A stretch of 64,000 bases of DNA from Haladaptatus halobius (GCF_020618475.1 NZ_CP085335.1:1736001-1800000); one strand, 5' to 3'. Counted from the stretch's first letter, positions 9,588-18,663 are shown. Made by a program: numbers and translations. The notes: a model not told the origin generated them from the letters alone.

Positions 9588-10826
9588 ATGCGTGTTCTGC
9601 AAGTCGTTCATGAGCTTCCGACCGACACGCTCGGCGGGACGGAGCTGTACACGGTGGAACTCGCGGAGCGACTCGGCCGAAACCACGAGGTCAAAATCGC
9701 CGCGCCGAGCGACGGACCGGCGGCGATTGACGGCGTTCCCGTCAGTTCGCTTCCGGCCACGGAGACCCAGGAGGACAACGGACTGTCGGGGACGGTTCGG
9801 CCCGACGTGGACGCCCGCGTCGCCGACGTGCTCGACTCGTTCGACCCGGATATCGTCCACCTCCAGCATTTCAAGGGGTTGTCGTCGTCGATTCCGAACC
9901 TGTGCGCCGAGCGGAACGTCGCCTGCGTCGCCACGCTCCACGACTTCTGGACACTCTGTCACCGCGAGCATCTGTACCGCCCCGAGGGGACGCTCTGCTC
10001 CGGCCCCGAATCGGTGGCGAAGTGCGCCGACTGCTACCGCGCGGCGGCGAAGCGGACGAAGACAGACGGCGGCAACGAGCGCGTCAGCGCTCGGCGGTCG
10101 GTCGACGGCCGCTACCGCGTCCCGGTCGAGCGTCGCCGGAACAAACTGTCGGAGGCACTGGCGGCGACCGACCTGCTCATCTCGCCCTCGGCGTTCCTCC
10201 GAGAGACGTTCGTCGAGTACGGCACCGACCCGGACGACATCGTGATTCGCCGCAACGGAATCGCGGTCAAGCGGTTCGAGGACACCGGCTTCGCCCAGGC
10301 CGAACCGCTTCGATTCGGCTACGCCGGACGCATCGCGGAGTCGAAGGGCGTCCACCTCCTGCTCGAAGCGTTTCGGCGGGTGGAGGGCGACGTTCGGCTG
10401 GACGTTTTCGGCGCGTTCGACCCCGATAGGTCATACCACTCCCGTCTCGCGCGGTCGGCCGACGACCGCGTTCGATTCCACGGACGGTACGACGACACGG
10501 CGTCCCCGTATCGGACGATGGACGTACTCGTGCTTCCGTCGCTCTGGTACGAGAACAGCCCGCTCGTGATTCAGGAGGCGTTCGCGTCGGGAGTGCCGGT
10601 CGTCACGGGCGACGTCGGCGGGATGGCCGAACTGGTCGCCGACGGGCGCGACGGACTGACGTTCGAAGTCGGAAACGCCGACTCGCTGGCCGAGACGCTC
10701 CGAACGCTCGCCGAGTCGCCGGAGCGCGTCGAGCGACTCCGCCGCGGCGTCGAGAAACCGAAGTCGCTCGACGAGCACGCCGCGGAAATCGAACGCGTGT
10801 ACGCCCGCTGTCGGCGAGGAGGGTAA
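9588..10826 (+). CDS. Glycosyltransferase family 4
   Basis: This 412-residue GT-B enzyme opens with LQVVHELPTDTLGGTELYT, the usual GT4 acceptor-loop pattern. A cysteine cluster near residues 124-145 (CHREH, LCSGPES, KCADC) is common in a GT4 subgroup and may bind a metal. The donor domain holds RFGYAGRIAESKGVHLLLEA and the acidic motif VIQEAFASGVPVV. It sits four bases after the inositol-phosphate synthase gene and three before the next glycosyltransferase, which fits a polycistronic unit. Confidence 0.87.
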   Translation: MRVLQVVHELPTDTLGGTELYTVELAERLGRNHEVKIAAPSDGPAAIDGVPVSSLPATETQEDNGLSGTVRPDVDARVADVLDSFDPDIVHLQHFKGLSSSIPNLCAERNVACVATLHDFWTLCHREHLYRPEGTLCSGPESVAKCADCYRAAAKRTKTDGGNERVSARRSVDGRYRVPVERRRNKLSEALAATDLLISPSAFLRETFVEYGTDPDDIVIRRNGIAVKRFEDTGFAQAEPLRFGYAGRIAESKGVHLLLEAFRRVEGDVRLDVFGAFDPDRSYHSRLARSADDRVRFHGRYDDTASPYRTMDVLVLPSLWYENSPLVIQEAFASGVPVVTGDVGGMAELVADGRDGLTFEVGNADSLAETLRTLAESPERVERLRRGVEKPKSLDEHAAEIERVYARCRRGG

Positions 10827-10828
10827 TC

Positions 10829-12034
10829 GTGGCGTCGGTGCTCGTCGTCACCAGAGAACCGCCGAATGCGGGCGACCGCATCGTCACCTTCGGGTTCGTC
10901 CGCGCGCTGGTCGAGCGCGGCCACGACGTGCACCTGCTCACCTACGACCGCGACGGGAGTTGTCCGGCGGCGTTGCGCTCCGTCTGCGAGTCGGTGACCG
11001 TCGTTTCGCAACTCGAGACGCGACTGCCGCCGCGTGCGCGCAAACTTCGGCACTTACTGACCCTGCGCTCGGACGTGATGGGGATGTTCGACTCGACCGC
11101 CCTGCGGGACGGGGCGCGGCGAGCGATTCGCTCGCTCGCGCCCGACGCGGTGCTCGCCCAACATCCCTACGTCGGACAGATCTTCCGCGACGACGAGGTA
11201 CGGCGTGCACTGCGAGCCACCGATTCGCGGGCCGTGACGAACGCGCACGTCGTCGAGTACGCCGCTCACGAACGCTACCGGCGGATGGCGGAGGAGCGAA
11301 ATCGACGGCTCGAACTCGCGCTGGAAGTGCCCCGGCTTCGACGGGAGGAGTTGGCGGCGTACGACGCCGCCGACCGGACGCTCGTGCTCGGGGCCGAAGA
11401 CAGGGCGGAACTCGTCGGGCGCGTCTCCGGCCCCGTCCGCCACCAGCACGTCGGCCTCGACGTGGCGGAGTACGCGCCGAGCGAGCGCGGCGAATCGAAC
11501 GCGAAGCGGTTGCTCTTCTTCGGTTCGTACGGCTGGTTTCCGAACCGCGACGCCGCGACGCATCTGGTCGAGCGAATCCTCCCCGAGATTCGAAACCGGT
11601 GTCCCGACGCGGAACTCGCGCTGGTGGGACGCGGCGCGACCGAGGAGATTCGGGAACTGGGGGAGCGGCCCGGCGTCTCGTTCGTCGGCGAGGTCGAGAA
11701 CCTCGACGGATGGGTTCGAGACGCGAGCGTCGTGGTCGCACCGCTCAGAATCGGCGGCGGGACGCGGCTGAAGATCCTCGAATCGATGGCGTGGGGAACC
11801 CCCGTCGTGACGACGCCCGCCGGGTTCGATGGGGTCGACGCGCGAGCGAGCGTCGACGTCGCCGTCGCGGAGACGCCGGAGTCGTTCGCCGCGGCGACCG
11901 CGGCCCTGTTGAATTCCGCGGGCGAGTGGCGGCGACTCGGCCGCAACGCGCGTCGGCGAATCGAGCGACTATACTCGATTCGGGCGGCGGGGGACGAACT
12001 CGAATCGAACCTCGGGCTCGCCGAGCGCGAGTGA
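10829..12034 (+). CDS. Glycosyltransferase family 4
   Basis: This 401-residue GT-B protein begins with GTG at 10829, two bases after the previous stop. The C-terminal half carries LLFFGSYGWFPNRDAATHL and the donor-site stretch GGGTRLKILESMAWGTPVV, close to bacterial sugar transferases that build exopolysaccharides. The N-terminal domain includes VTREPPNAGDRIVTFGFVRAL. It ends one base before the stop of the oppositely oriented oxidoreductase gene, so transcription converges here. Confidence 0.87.
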   Translation: MASVLVVTREPPNAGDRIVTFGFVRALVERGHDVHLLTYDRDGSCPAALRSVCESVTVVSQLETRLPPRARKLRHLLTLRSDVMGMFDSTALRDGARRAIRSLAPDAVLAQHPYVGQIFRDDEVRRALRATDSRAVTNAHVVEYAAHERYRRMAEERNRRLELALEVPRLRREELAAYDAADRTLVLGAEDRAELVGRVSGPVRHQHVGLDVAEYAPSERGESNAKRLLFFGSYGWFPNRDAATHLVERILPEIRNRCPDAELALVGRGATEEIRELGERPGVSFVGEVENLDGWVRDASVVVAPLRIGGGTRLKILESMAWGTPVVTTPAGFDGVDARASVDVAVAETPESFAAATAALLNSAGEWRRLGRNARRRIERLYSIRAAGDELESNLGLAERE

Positions 12035-12035
12035 G

Positions 12036-13112
12036 CTACATCGACTCCCGGGCGCGCTCCATCAGCGTCAGCACCCATCGACTCCGCGACAGCGGAACTG
12101 GCGGCTGCCGACCCTCTCGGAAGGCGGTCGCGGCCTCGTTGAACAGGAAGTAGTGACCGTCGGCGCTCCGCTCGCGGTGAACGCCGTACTCGTCCTCGAC
12201 GTGCGAAAGGCCGTAGTCGGCGAGGCTGTTGGCCACCCCGAGAAGCGAACTCCGCGCGGTCGTCAGTCCCCGTCGCACCTGTTCGGAGGGGAGGTGGAAC
12301 GGTCCCTCCTCGCGGTCGTGTGCGTCTACGGTATTCGTCGGAACGTCGACGGTCACCGACCGCTCGGTTCCGTGGACGCGAATCTGGTTGTTCGGCGCTG
12401 AGCCGGAGGTGTACGTCACCGAACAAAGCGTGTCGTCGTCGGTGACGTACTGCATCCTCACCCCGTCGTAGCCGACGTCGTCGTCGTACTCCCCGGCGAC
12501 CCGCGTGCGAACGTCGACGGCCTCCTCGTCCCGCGGCGTTCCCCCGATTGCGAGGGTCAGGTACAGCGGGTGCGGGAACCCCTCCTCTAAATCGCCGCCC
12601 GGGAGGTCGAACACCCACGACCCGCGGTAGGTCTCGTCGGGGCGACCCTCCCCCGTGAACGTCGTCTCGACTGCGCGTATCTCCCCCAGTTCGCCGGTAC
12701 GGATGCGCCGCCGCAGTCGCCTGACGACCGGATAGAACAACCAGTTGTGGACGACCGAGGTCGGTACGTCGTGCTCGCGCGCCGACGCCAGCACGTCCTC
12801 CAGTTCGTCGCGGGTCGTCGTCGCCGGTTTCTGGAGCGTGACCGGAATCCCCGACTCGACCGCCTTCGTCGCCAGTTCGGCGTGACTCTGGACGGGAGTC
12901 GCGATGTGAACCCAGTCGAGTTCCTCCTCCGAGAACAGAATCTCCGGGTTTGTGTAGGCGGTCGCGCCGTGCTCGGCGGCCGCCTCCCGAGCGCGCGACT
13001 CGTCCAGATCGCAGACGGCCGCCAGCGTCGTCTTCGGGTTGCGCGTCAACGCGGGAAAGTGGTTGTTCTCGGCGACAATTCCGGCCCCGATAACCCCGGT
13101 ACGAAGCGTCAT
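12036..13112 (-). CDS. Gfo/Idh/MocA family oxidoreductase
   Basis: This 358-residue NAD(P)-dependent sugar or inositol dehydrogenase family protein starts at the ATG whose complement lies at 13110-13112. The open frame extends far upstream, but those residues are basic and not coding in character. GVIGAG near residue 6 is the dinucleotide motif. The usual EKP motif is replaced by LQKPATTT, keeping the Lys and Pro. The family oxidises or isomerises nucleotide sugars and inositols, so a role in making a modified sugar for the neighbouring glycosyltransferases is a reasonable inference. Confidence 0.86.
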   Translation of the reverse strand: MTLRTGVIGAGIVAENNHFPALTRNPKTTLAAVCDLDESRAREAAAEHGATAYTNPEILFSEEELDWVHIATPVQSHAELATKAVESGIPVTLQKPATTTRDELEDVLASAREHDVPTSVVHNWLFYPVVRRLRRRIRTGELGEIRAVETTFTGEGRPDETYRGSWVFDLPGGDLEEGFPHPLYLTLAIGGTPRDEEAVDVRTRVAGEYDDDVGYDGVRMQYVTDDDTLCSVTYTSGSAPNNQIRVHGTERSVTVDVPTNTVDAHDREEGPFHLPSEQVRRGLTTARSSLLGVANSLADYGLSHVEDEYGVHRERSADGHYFLFNEAATAFREGRQPPVPLSRSRWVLTLMERARESM

Positions 13113-13153
13113 TGGAAAGATTTCGGCGGTTCCTCGCAAAACGGTTGCGGCCC

Positions 13154-14281
13154 TCAGGCGAGCGCCTCGGCGGCGAGTTCGCGTATCTCGCGCCGGAACC
13201 GCGCTCGCCCGAACCGACGCTCGACCTCCGCGGTGCTCGCCCGCACCTCGCGCTGAAGCTCCGGATTCGAGAGCACGCGGTCTATCTTCTCGACCGCTCC
13301 CTCGGTCGTGTCGTAGCGGAGTTCCGGCCGCTCCCCGACGATCTCGCGCTGGCCGCCGTCGTTCGGAACGAACGGAACTGCACCCCCGGCGACGAACTCG
13401 GCGACGACCATCCCGAAGTGTTCGTGGCGCTTCCCGTGCAGGCCGTAGCGGTGCTGTGAGATGATGTTGACGAGTTCGTCGCGCGAGCGCTCGCCCTCCA
13501 GGTGGACGTAGTCGCGGTCGGCCGCCAGCGCGGCGATTTCGCGGGCGTACTCCCGGTCGTACGCGGGGCCGACGACGTGGAGGTGCACGTCGTGGCCGCG
13601 TTCGCGCACGCCGTCGAGAATCTCGATGTTTCGCTCGACGTTTTTGTAGCGGGCGAGTCGACCGATCGTGACGAACCCGTTCTCGCGCTCGCCCCACGGT
13701 TCGTCGACGAAGCCGCGGGTGTCGACCGGCGGGTGGACGACGCGGGGACGAACGTCGTACGCGTCCTGCACCACGCCCGCCATCCAGTTCGAGTTGGCCG
13801 CGATGGCGCTGTCCCGTATCTCGGCGGCGTCGACGCCGCCGAGTCGGTAGCTGAGTCGGTCGTAGAGGTGGTCGACGAACCCGTCCTGACCGACGCGAGG
13901 GGAGACGACGTTTCGCGCGAACCGGGGCGTGTGGATGTACTGGACGAGCGGGCCGGGCACGGAGAGTTCGTTGTCCGTCCCGACGACGAGGTCGAACGCC
14001 GACGCTCGCCGCTCCGCGAACCGATTGAGGAGCGCGTTCCGGAGGTTGTACAGCGGTGGCTCTATCGCGTCGAGGAACTCCGCGACGCCGGGCGGCCACC
14101 GAACGTCCACGTCGCCGACGTCGGTCCTGAAGTATTCGTTCAACGCCGCGAGGTCGGGCGGAAAGAGGGTGAAAAGCGTCACGTCGTGGTCGTCCTCCAG
14201 CGCCTCCAGGACGTTCATACAGACGCCTTCGCCGCCGCCCTTCGCCATCAAGTTCGTGTGTGCGACTACTATGGTAGCCAT
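13154..14281 (-). CDS. Glycosyltransferase family 4 (ALG11-like)
   Basis: This 375-residue GT-B enzyme starts VVAHTNLMAKGGGEGVCMNV. The middle holds YIHTPRFARN and the donor domain NGFVTIGRLARYKNVERNIEIL, ending with HEHFGMVVAEFVAGGAVPFV, which provides the E-x7 donor motif. These segments resemble the ALG11-type mannosyltransferases that extend lipid-linked oligosaccharides. It is transcribed leftward with the oxidoreductase (41-base gap). A TATA-like element lies at 14298-14305, close enough for a leaderless transcript. Confidence 0.87.
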   Translation of the reverse strand: MATIVVAHTNLMAKGGGEGVCMNVLEALEDDHDVTLFTLFPPDLAALNEYFRTDVGDVDVRWPPGVAEFLDAIEPPLYNLRNALLNRFAERRASAFDLVVGTDNELSVPGPLVQYIHTPRFARNVVSPRVGQDGFVDHLYDRLSYRLGGVDAAEIRDSAIAANSNWMAGVVQDAYDVRPRVVHPPVDTRGFVDEPWGERENGFVTIGRLARYKNVERNIEILDGVRERGHDVHLHVVGPAYDREYAREIAALAADRDYVHLEGERSRDELVNIISQHRYGLHGKRHEHFGMVVAEFVAGGAVPFVPNDGGQREIVGERPELRYDTTEGAVEKIDRVLSNPELQREVRASTAEVERRFGRARFRREIRELAAEALA

Positions 14282-14297
14282 CTTCGTTCCCCCGAAG

Positions 14298-14305
14298 TTT
14301 ATCGC
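14298..14305 (-). promoter_or_regulatory. TATA-box candidate for the leftward glycosyltransferase operon
   Basis: On the minus strand this reads CGATAAAC-like A/T-rich sequence centred about 20 bases upstream of the ATG at 14281. The spacing is slightly short for an archaeal TATA box and start site but fits a leaderless or nearly leaderless transcript. This was identified by eye only. Confidence 0.35.
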
Positions 14306-14400
14306 TAACCGAGGATGCGACGGCAGTTAATTCTTGACGCCGAAGTGCGTCGCCGACGAACCGGGCGTGTATTCTCGGGTGGATGTCGCTTCCGCGACCG

Positions 14401-14535
14401 CTACCGACGCACCGTCACTGTCACGCTCGACCGAATCCACGCTCGTTCGTTCTTCGGGTCGTAGAACATCGCCACGACGCCGTACTCGTTCTCGTACTCG
14501 TCGTACTCTATCTCGTTGTTTTCTCTGTTAGTCAT
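14401..14535 (-). CDS. Tiny acidic haloarchaeal protein, 44 aa
   Basis: The frame encodes 44 residues beginning MTNRENNEIEYDEYENEYG and containing FYDPKNERAWIRSS. The pairing of a Tyr/Glu-rich start with an AWI[RQ]S ending matches a small haloarchaeal family of unknown function (I think DUF7331). Its ATG overlaps the stop of the zinc-ribbon gene as ATGA (14532-14535), strong evidence that it is real and translationally coupled. The C-terminus is a short basic beta-like tail. The function is unknown. Confidence 0.7.
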   Translation of the reverse strand: MTNRENNEIEYDEYENEYGVVAMFYDPKNERAWIRSSVTVTVRR

Positions 14536-14723
14536 TCTCTATTTCGTTGATTCCACGCGGTTCGACAGTCTGCGCTGCAGAACGGATACAGGTGGAGCAC
14601 CCCGCCCGCGTCGGGTTCGGCGAGCACAGGATGCCACGCCGTGAGTTCGATAACTTCCCCGCAGGTCGCACAGATTCGCTCGTCTGAGGACGCGTCGCCC
14701 GAATCCGGACTCCGTCGGGTCAT
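14532..14723 (-). CDS. Small zinc-ribbon protein, 63 aa
   Basis: The protein contains two cysteine pairs, ICATCGEV and FCSADC, separated by about 28 residues, forming a treble-clef or ribbon Zn site (C-x2-C ... C-x3-C). A His in LTAWHPVL and Asp-rich ends fit haloarchaeal small zinc-binding proteins that often accompany HalOD1 genes. I chose the ATG at 14723 because the longer upstream frame is arginine-rich and runs antisense across the HalOD1 gene. It lies two bases after the HalOD1 stop and overlaps the next start. Confidence 0.78.
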   Translation of the reverse strand: MTRRSPDSGDASSDERICATCGEVIELTAWHPVLAEPDAGGVLHLYPFCSADCRTAWNQRNRE

Positions 14724-14725
14724 CG

Positions 14726-14983
14726 TCACGTGTCGAATACCGTCACCCGCCCGTCGCTGTGGACGCGTATATCGAACCCTGCCCACGAGAACTCGACGCG
14801 CCCGTTCGCAGTCCGGCGGTGGAAGAGTGAATCGAGCGCGTCCGGGTCGATAGCGTCGTACAGACACGTGTCGAACTCGCCTGCGTCTTCGTACCCCGCC
14901 GCGTCCATTACGGCAGTGAGGACGGCGAGGGACAAACGGTCGTCACCCCGACCGTCGGTTCGGCTTCCTGTTTTCGTCTCCAT
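14726..14983 (-). CDS. HalOD1 output-domain protein
   Basis: This 85-residue protein matches the HalOD1 domain, a small alpha/beta output module found alone or fused to haloarchaeal response regulators. The markers are SLAVLTAVMDAAGY at the front, DAIDPDALDSLFHRR in the middle and the final strand pair RVEFSWAGFDIRVHSDGRVTV. It heads a three-gene leftward operon with the zinc ribbon and the tiny ORF. Its output target is unknown; the neighbouring Bat-type sensor suggests a sensory role. Confidence 0.85.
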   Translation of the reverse strand: METKTGSRTDGRGDDRLSLAVLTAVMDAAGYEDAGEFDTCLYDAIDPDALDSLFHRRTANGRVEFSWAGFDIRVHSDGRVTVFDT

Positions 14984-15060
14984 ACATACTGAAAGACGAC
15001 GACCGGCTAAGTCGCTTCCAGCTAGGTTGAACGTACCCGAAAACGGCGGGGGCTATCTAT

Positions 15061-17430
15061 CTAGAGGTCGCTTTCGTCTACCAGTCGTCGCAGTAGCTTT
15101 CGCTCCGCGGCCCGCAGGTGGTGTTGGAACGTCGGCTGTGAGATGCCGAGCGACCGACCCACCTCCTCCCCGGTGCTCTTTCGCGGCGAGTCGAAGAAAC
15201 CGCCGTAGTAGGCCATCTCCAACACCTCCCGTTGGCGGTCGGTCAGCGTTTCGGCGAGCATCGGTTCGAAGTCGCTGGACGACCACGGTCGCTCCCGCTG
15301 GCGGCGACTCCGGAGTTTCATGTCGGGAAATCGCGTCCGGAGCACTTCGACGAACGTCCGAACGTCCGCGTCCGCCGACAGACGAACGACGACCTGTCCG
15401 GGCAGTCCGTCGGCCACGAACGTCTCCGGAACCGCGCCGTGGTCGAGGAGCGTCGCAACGAAACTCGACTCCGTCAGCGTCGCCGCGAACACGGCGACGT
15501 CGTCTCGGTTGCTCACGAGTTCGACGCCGGCTACTTCGAGCGAGCGCGCCGCGACCTCCCGCACCGCATCGGGGGCGGCGTTTCGAACCGTGAATATCGA
15601 TTTCAGCGTTCCGTTCGGTTTCGAGACGACGCCCACGAACTCGACGCAACCGCCCGTCTCGCGGGCGATATTCACGAACACCACCGTCGGGTCGCTCACG
15701 TCGAACTCCAGTTCGATCACCTCGCCGCCGGCGAGCGCCTTCTTGCTCTCGACGGCGTTGATGGCGTACCCGACGGTCTGGCTCACGTCTTCGAGGACGG
15801 AGCGTTCCAGTTTGTCGAAGGTCCCCACTCGGTCCGAGTAGACGGTGAGCACGCCGTAGACCGCGTCTCCGTAGGACAACGGAAGCGCACAGACCGACCG
15901 ATAGCCGCGTTTCAGCGCCTCGCGCCGCCACGTCTCCGATGCCGGGTCGCGGAGCACGTCTTGAACAACGTGCGCCCGCCCCGTCCCGAGGGTGATTCCG
16001 GTCGGGTCGCTCCCGTCGTCGTCGGTTCTGACGGTGATAGCGTCGAGGAAACCGCGCTCGACGCCCGACCACTCACGCGGAAGGACGACTCCCGACGCGG
16101 GGTCGTCCTGGCCTATCCACGCGAACCGGTACGAACCGCCGCTCGTCAAGCGACGGCAGACCGCCCGTTCGATCTCCTCGCGGGTTCGCGCCTCGACGAG
16201 AGCTCGGTCGATGCGCCGGATACCTTCGTTCAATTCGTTGAGTCGTTCGAGCGCCGCGTTCTGCCGACGGAGCGTCGCCTCCTGCTCTCGCAGCATTCGT
16301 TCACGCTTCGCTCGCCCGAGTGCGGATTCGACGGCGGCGGCACAGAGTTCCGCGACGTCGAGTGCGGTGTCGTCCGTCACGGTGGTGACGAAGACGCCGT
16401 GATTGCCTAGCGGCAGGACGACGATATCGCCGACGAACCGCGGTTCGTTCTCGGTGAACGAAGCCCACGCGACGCCCTCGTTGGCCAACAGTCCATTCGG
16501 AAGCGGTTCGGCGCGTCGCGTCCGCGCCCGCGGGAGAAGCGTACCCGACGATTCGTCGTACAGCGCGAGCAGCGTGTCGGGGAGGTCGAGCACCTCCTCG
16601 GCCCCCTCGACCGCGAGTTCGCACACTTCGTCCGCCGTCCGTGCTTCCATCAACACCCGCGTCAGATCCGACAGGGCGGCGAAGATCTGCTCGTGTCGCT
16701 CGCGCTTCGTCACGTCCCTCGCCACGCCGACGACGTGGTCGACCTCGTCCAAATCGTCCAGCACCGGCTGATAGACGACTTCGAAGATGGCGTCGTTGAC
16801 CTCGCGGGTCGCGTGAACCCGCTCGCCGGAGAGGGCGCGACGGCAGTCGGCGACGATGTCGGGATAGCCTTCGTAGCGGTCGAACACCGAGTCGCCGACG
16901 ACCTCCCCGTCGACGAGATCGAGCGCCTCCAGTCCGCGACCCTCGGAGAGCGTGAACGAACCGTCGGAGTCGAAGGCGAAGAGGACGAGCGGGACGTTCC
17001 TGATGGTCGTCAGATAGCGTTCGAGGCGAAACTCGTGTTCCCTCCGTTCGGTCACGTTCGTGTGCGTGACGACCACGTACGGTTCGGCACCCGACGCGCG
17101 AATCGCGCGCATCAGGAACCAGTGTCGCTCGTCGGGCGAGTGGCAGGGGTATTCGAGCGTGAACTCCGGTCGCTTTCCGGCGAGCACGTCGCGGAGTCCG
17201 GTCGCGGTTCGTCGCACCTCCGGGTTGTCCGCTCCGTCGCACACGTCGAGGTAGTTGGCGCCCAGCGTCGGGGTCACGAGACCGTTCGCTCGGCCGAACT
17301 CCTCCCACTCGCGGTTCGTCGCCACGATGGTGCCGTCGGTATTGAGGATGGCGACGTTCACGGGAGACGCCCCTAGCGCGACCCCTCCGATGTCACTCCT
17401 ACTACGTCTCTCTCCTTTCCCCCCACTCAT
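15061..17430 (-). CDS. PAS/GAF sensor with bacterio-opsin-activator HTH_10 domain
   Basis: This is a 789-residue multi-domain regulator. In order it has two PAS-like regions (about 20-140 and 145-265), two GAF domains (about 270-400 and 430-580, the second with FAWIGQDDPASG and RGYRSVCALPLSYGDAVYG), a bacterio-opsin activator region (about 590-710) and a C-terminal HTH_10. The last includes LTDRQREVLEMAYYGGFF and GISQPTFQHHLRAAERKLL. It probably senses a small molecule, redox state or light and controls transcription directly. The ATG at 17430 is preferred over the TTG one codon earlier. No kinase domain or receiver Asp is present. Confidence 0.9.
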   Translation of the reverse strand: MSGGKGERRSRSDIGGVALGASPVNVAILNTDGTIVATNREWEEFGRANGLVTPTLGANYLDVCDGADNPEVRRTATGLRDVLAGKRPEFTLEYPCHSPDERHWFLMRAIRASGAEPYVVVTHTNVTERREHEFRLERYLTTIRNVPLVLFAFDSDGSFTLSEGRGLEALDLVDGEVVGDSVFDRYEGYPDIVADCRRALSGERVHATREVNDAIFEVVYQPVLDDLDEVDHVVGVARDVTKRERHEQIFAALSDLTRVLMEARTADEVCELAVEGAEEVLDLPDTLLALYDESSGTLLPRARTRRAEPLPNGLLANEGVAWASFTENEPRFVGDIVVLPLGNHGVFVTTVTDDTALDVAELCAAAVESALGRAKRERMLREQEATLRRQNAALERLNELNEGIRRIDRALVEARTREEIERAVCRRLTSGGSYRFAWIGQDDPASGVVLPREWSGVERGFLDAITVRTDDDGSDPTGITLGTGRAHVVQDVLRDPASETWRREALKRGYRSVCALPLSYGDAVYGVLTVYSDRVGTFDKLERSVLEDVSQTVGYAINAVESKKALAGGEVIELEFDVSDPTVVFVNIARETGGCVEFVGVVSKPNGTLKSIFTVRNAAPDAVREVAARSLEVAGVELVSNRDDVAVFAATLTESSFVATLLDHGAVPETFVADGLPGQVVVRLSADADVRTFVEVLRTRFPDMKLRSRRQRERPWSSSDFEPMLAETLTDRQREVLEMAYYGGFFDSPRKSTGEEVGRSLGISQPTFQHHLRAAERKLLRRLVDESDL

Positions 17431-17467
17431 CAAGGCGGGTTAGCTGTGAGCGGGTAAAACGATAGCG

Positions 17468-18244
17468 CTACTCCCGGTACGCGGTGACCAGTTCGTCCAG
17501 CGATTCGTGGTGTTCGGTGGTGTGCGGCGCGGTGAGCGGGGAGACGCTGATCCGTCCCTCGTACACCGCGCGGCGGTCGGTTCCGTCGGGGTCGGGAAGG
17601 GTTCCCTCGTCCATCTGCTCCCACGTCAGGTCGTGTAAGGTGACGACGCCGCCCTCATTCGTCGCGTCCATGTCGTAGACGCGAGACGGTTGGGTCACTT
17701 CCATCGCGGCCGGTTCGTCGCCCGGCATGGGCGCGTTGACGTTCAGATATTCGGCCTGCTCGAAGACGCCCGCATCGAGGGAGCGTTCGACGAGATAGTT
17801 CGTCGCCCGCGCCGCCTCGGCGTACTCCTCCTGCGTCGTATCGTGGGGCCAGAGGTGATTTGGGACGTGGAGCGAAACCGCGATGGCGGGCACCTCGAAG
17901 AAGGCGGCTTCGACGGCGGCGCTGACGGTTCCGGAACGTCCGAGGACGTAGGCTCCGAGGTTCGCTCCGTTGTTACAGCCGGAGACGACGATGTCGGGAT
18001 ACGGGCCGAGTTCGGCGAGTCCGGCGACGACGCAGTCCGTCGGCGTCCCGGCGACGGCGTAGCCGAGTTCGTGTTCTTCCACTTCCGCCTCGTATGACAT
18101 CGCCCGTCCGACCGCGCTCTGGTCGGTGGCGGGCGCGACGGTGGTGACGTTTCCGACCTCCTGTAGGGCATCGTACAGTGCCCGGATACCGGGACTGTCG
18201 ATGCCGTCGTCGTTCGTCAGGAGTATTTCTAGCGAATCACCCAT
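17468..18244 (-). CDS. surE: 5'/3'-nucleotidase SurE
   Basis: This is a 258-residue metal-dependent survival-protein nucleotidase that dephosphorylates nucleoside monophosphates. The metal-binding N-terminus is ILLTNDDGIDSPGI, and the second site is VSGCNNGANLG with catalytic Asn. DQSAVGRAM and the Ser/Thr loop follow in family order. I chose the ATG at 18244 rather than the upstream frame because SurE proteins start directly with the LLTNDDG strand. It is transcribed leftward, 37 bases ahead of the Bat-type gene. Confidence 0.92.
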   Translation of the reverse strand: MGDSLEILLTNDDGIDSPGIRALYDALQEVGNVTTVAPATDQSAVGRAMSYEAEVEEHELGYAVAGTPTDCVVAGLAELGPYPDIVVSGCNNGANLGAYVLGRSGTVSAAVEAAFFEVPAIAVSLHVPNHLWPHDTTQEEYAEAARATNYLVERSLDAGVFEQAEYLNVNAPMPGDEPAAMEVTQPSRVYDMDATNEGGVVTLHDLTWEQMDEGTLPDPDGTDRRAVYEGRISVSPLTAPHTTEHHESLDELVTAYRE

Positions 18245-18415
18245 GCACAGGGGGTCGGAACGGGGGCGCAAAAGTGCTCCGTTCTGCGCTTTCGGGCGCT
18301 GTGAGACGACGAACTGTCACGGGGGCGGACGATTCGTCTTGCACTTGTCCGACGTTGGTACCACGGGTTGTGACCTATGTTGAAAATCAAGATTGTTAAT
18401 TAACGTATCACATGG

Positions 18416-18423
18416 ATTTATGC
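18416..18423 (+). promoter_or_regulatory. TATA box for a leaderless transcript
   Basis: The element ATTTATGC is centred about 26 bases before the ATG at 18445, in a local A/T-rich island (TTGTTAATTAACGTATCACA just upstream). This spacing places transcription at or next to the start codon, the usual haloarchaeal leaderless arrangement. It supports 18445 as the real start. Confidence 0.6.
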
Positions 18424-18444
18424 TATGGCGTTCACTTTGTCTAG

Positions 18445-18663
18445 ATGGACATGGCGGAGGGAAACGTCATCGACGCTCGGACGCTCGAACTCAACTACGA
18501 GTACGCCCAACGCAACGTGGACGTGCTATCCATCTGGTTCGAGTGTGAGCCACGGAAAACGGTCGAACTGTTGGCGGAGAACAACATCCCGCTGTCGCCG
18601 AACGACGCGGGAAAATTCGGCTCGTACTACGAGTTCGTTCGGGGGTGCGCCGAGGCGAACTAG
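18445..18663 (+). CDS. Conserved-looking haloarchaeal protein of unknown function, 72 aa
   Basis: The protein reads as helical and acidic (ARTLELNYEYAQRNVDVLSIWFE, shown as the segment 9-31) followed by KTVELLAENNIPLSPNDAG and a Tyr-rich YYEFVRGC end. The middle segment looks like a short helix-turn-helix or dimerisation region, but no named domain is clear. A TATA box 26 bases upstream and the CTAG stop-sharing overlap with the convergent methyltransferase gene (18660-18663) support expression. I do not recognise a function. Confidence 0.68.
   Translation: MDMAEGNVIDARTLELNYEYAQRNVDVLSIWFECEPRKTVELLAENNIPLSPNDAGKFGSYYEFVRGCAEAN

Noticed and set aside
13113..14099. Long leftward frame extending the oxidoreductase to 687 codons
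   Set aside because: The extra residues are rich in Arg/Pro and run antisense through the GT4 gene in another frame. The real start is the ATG at 13112.
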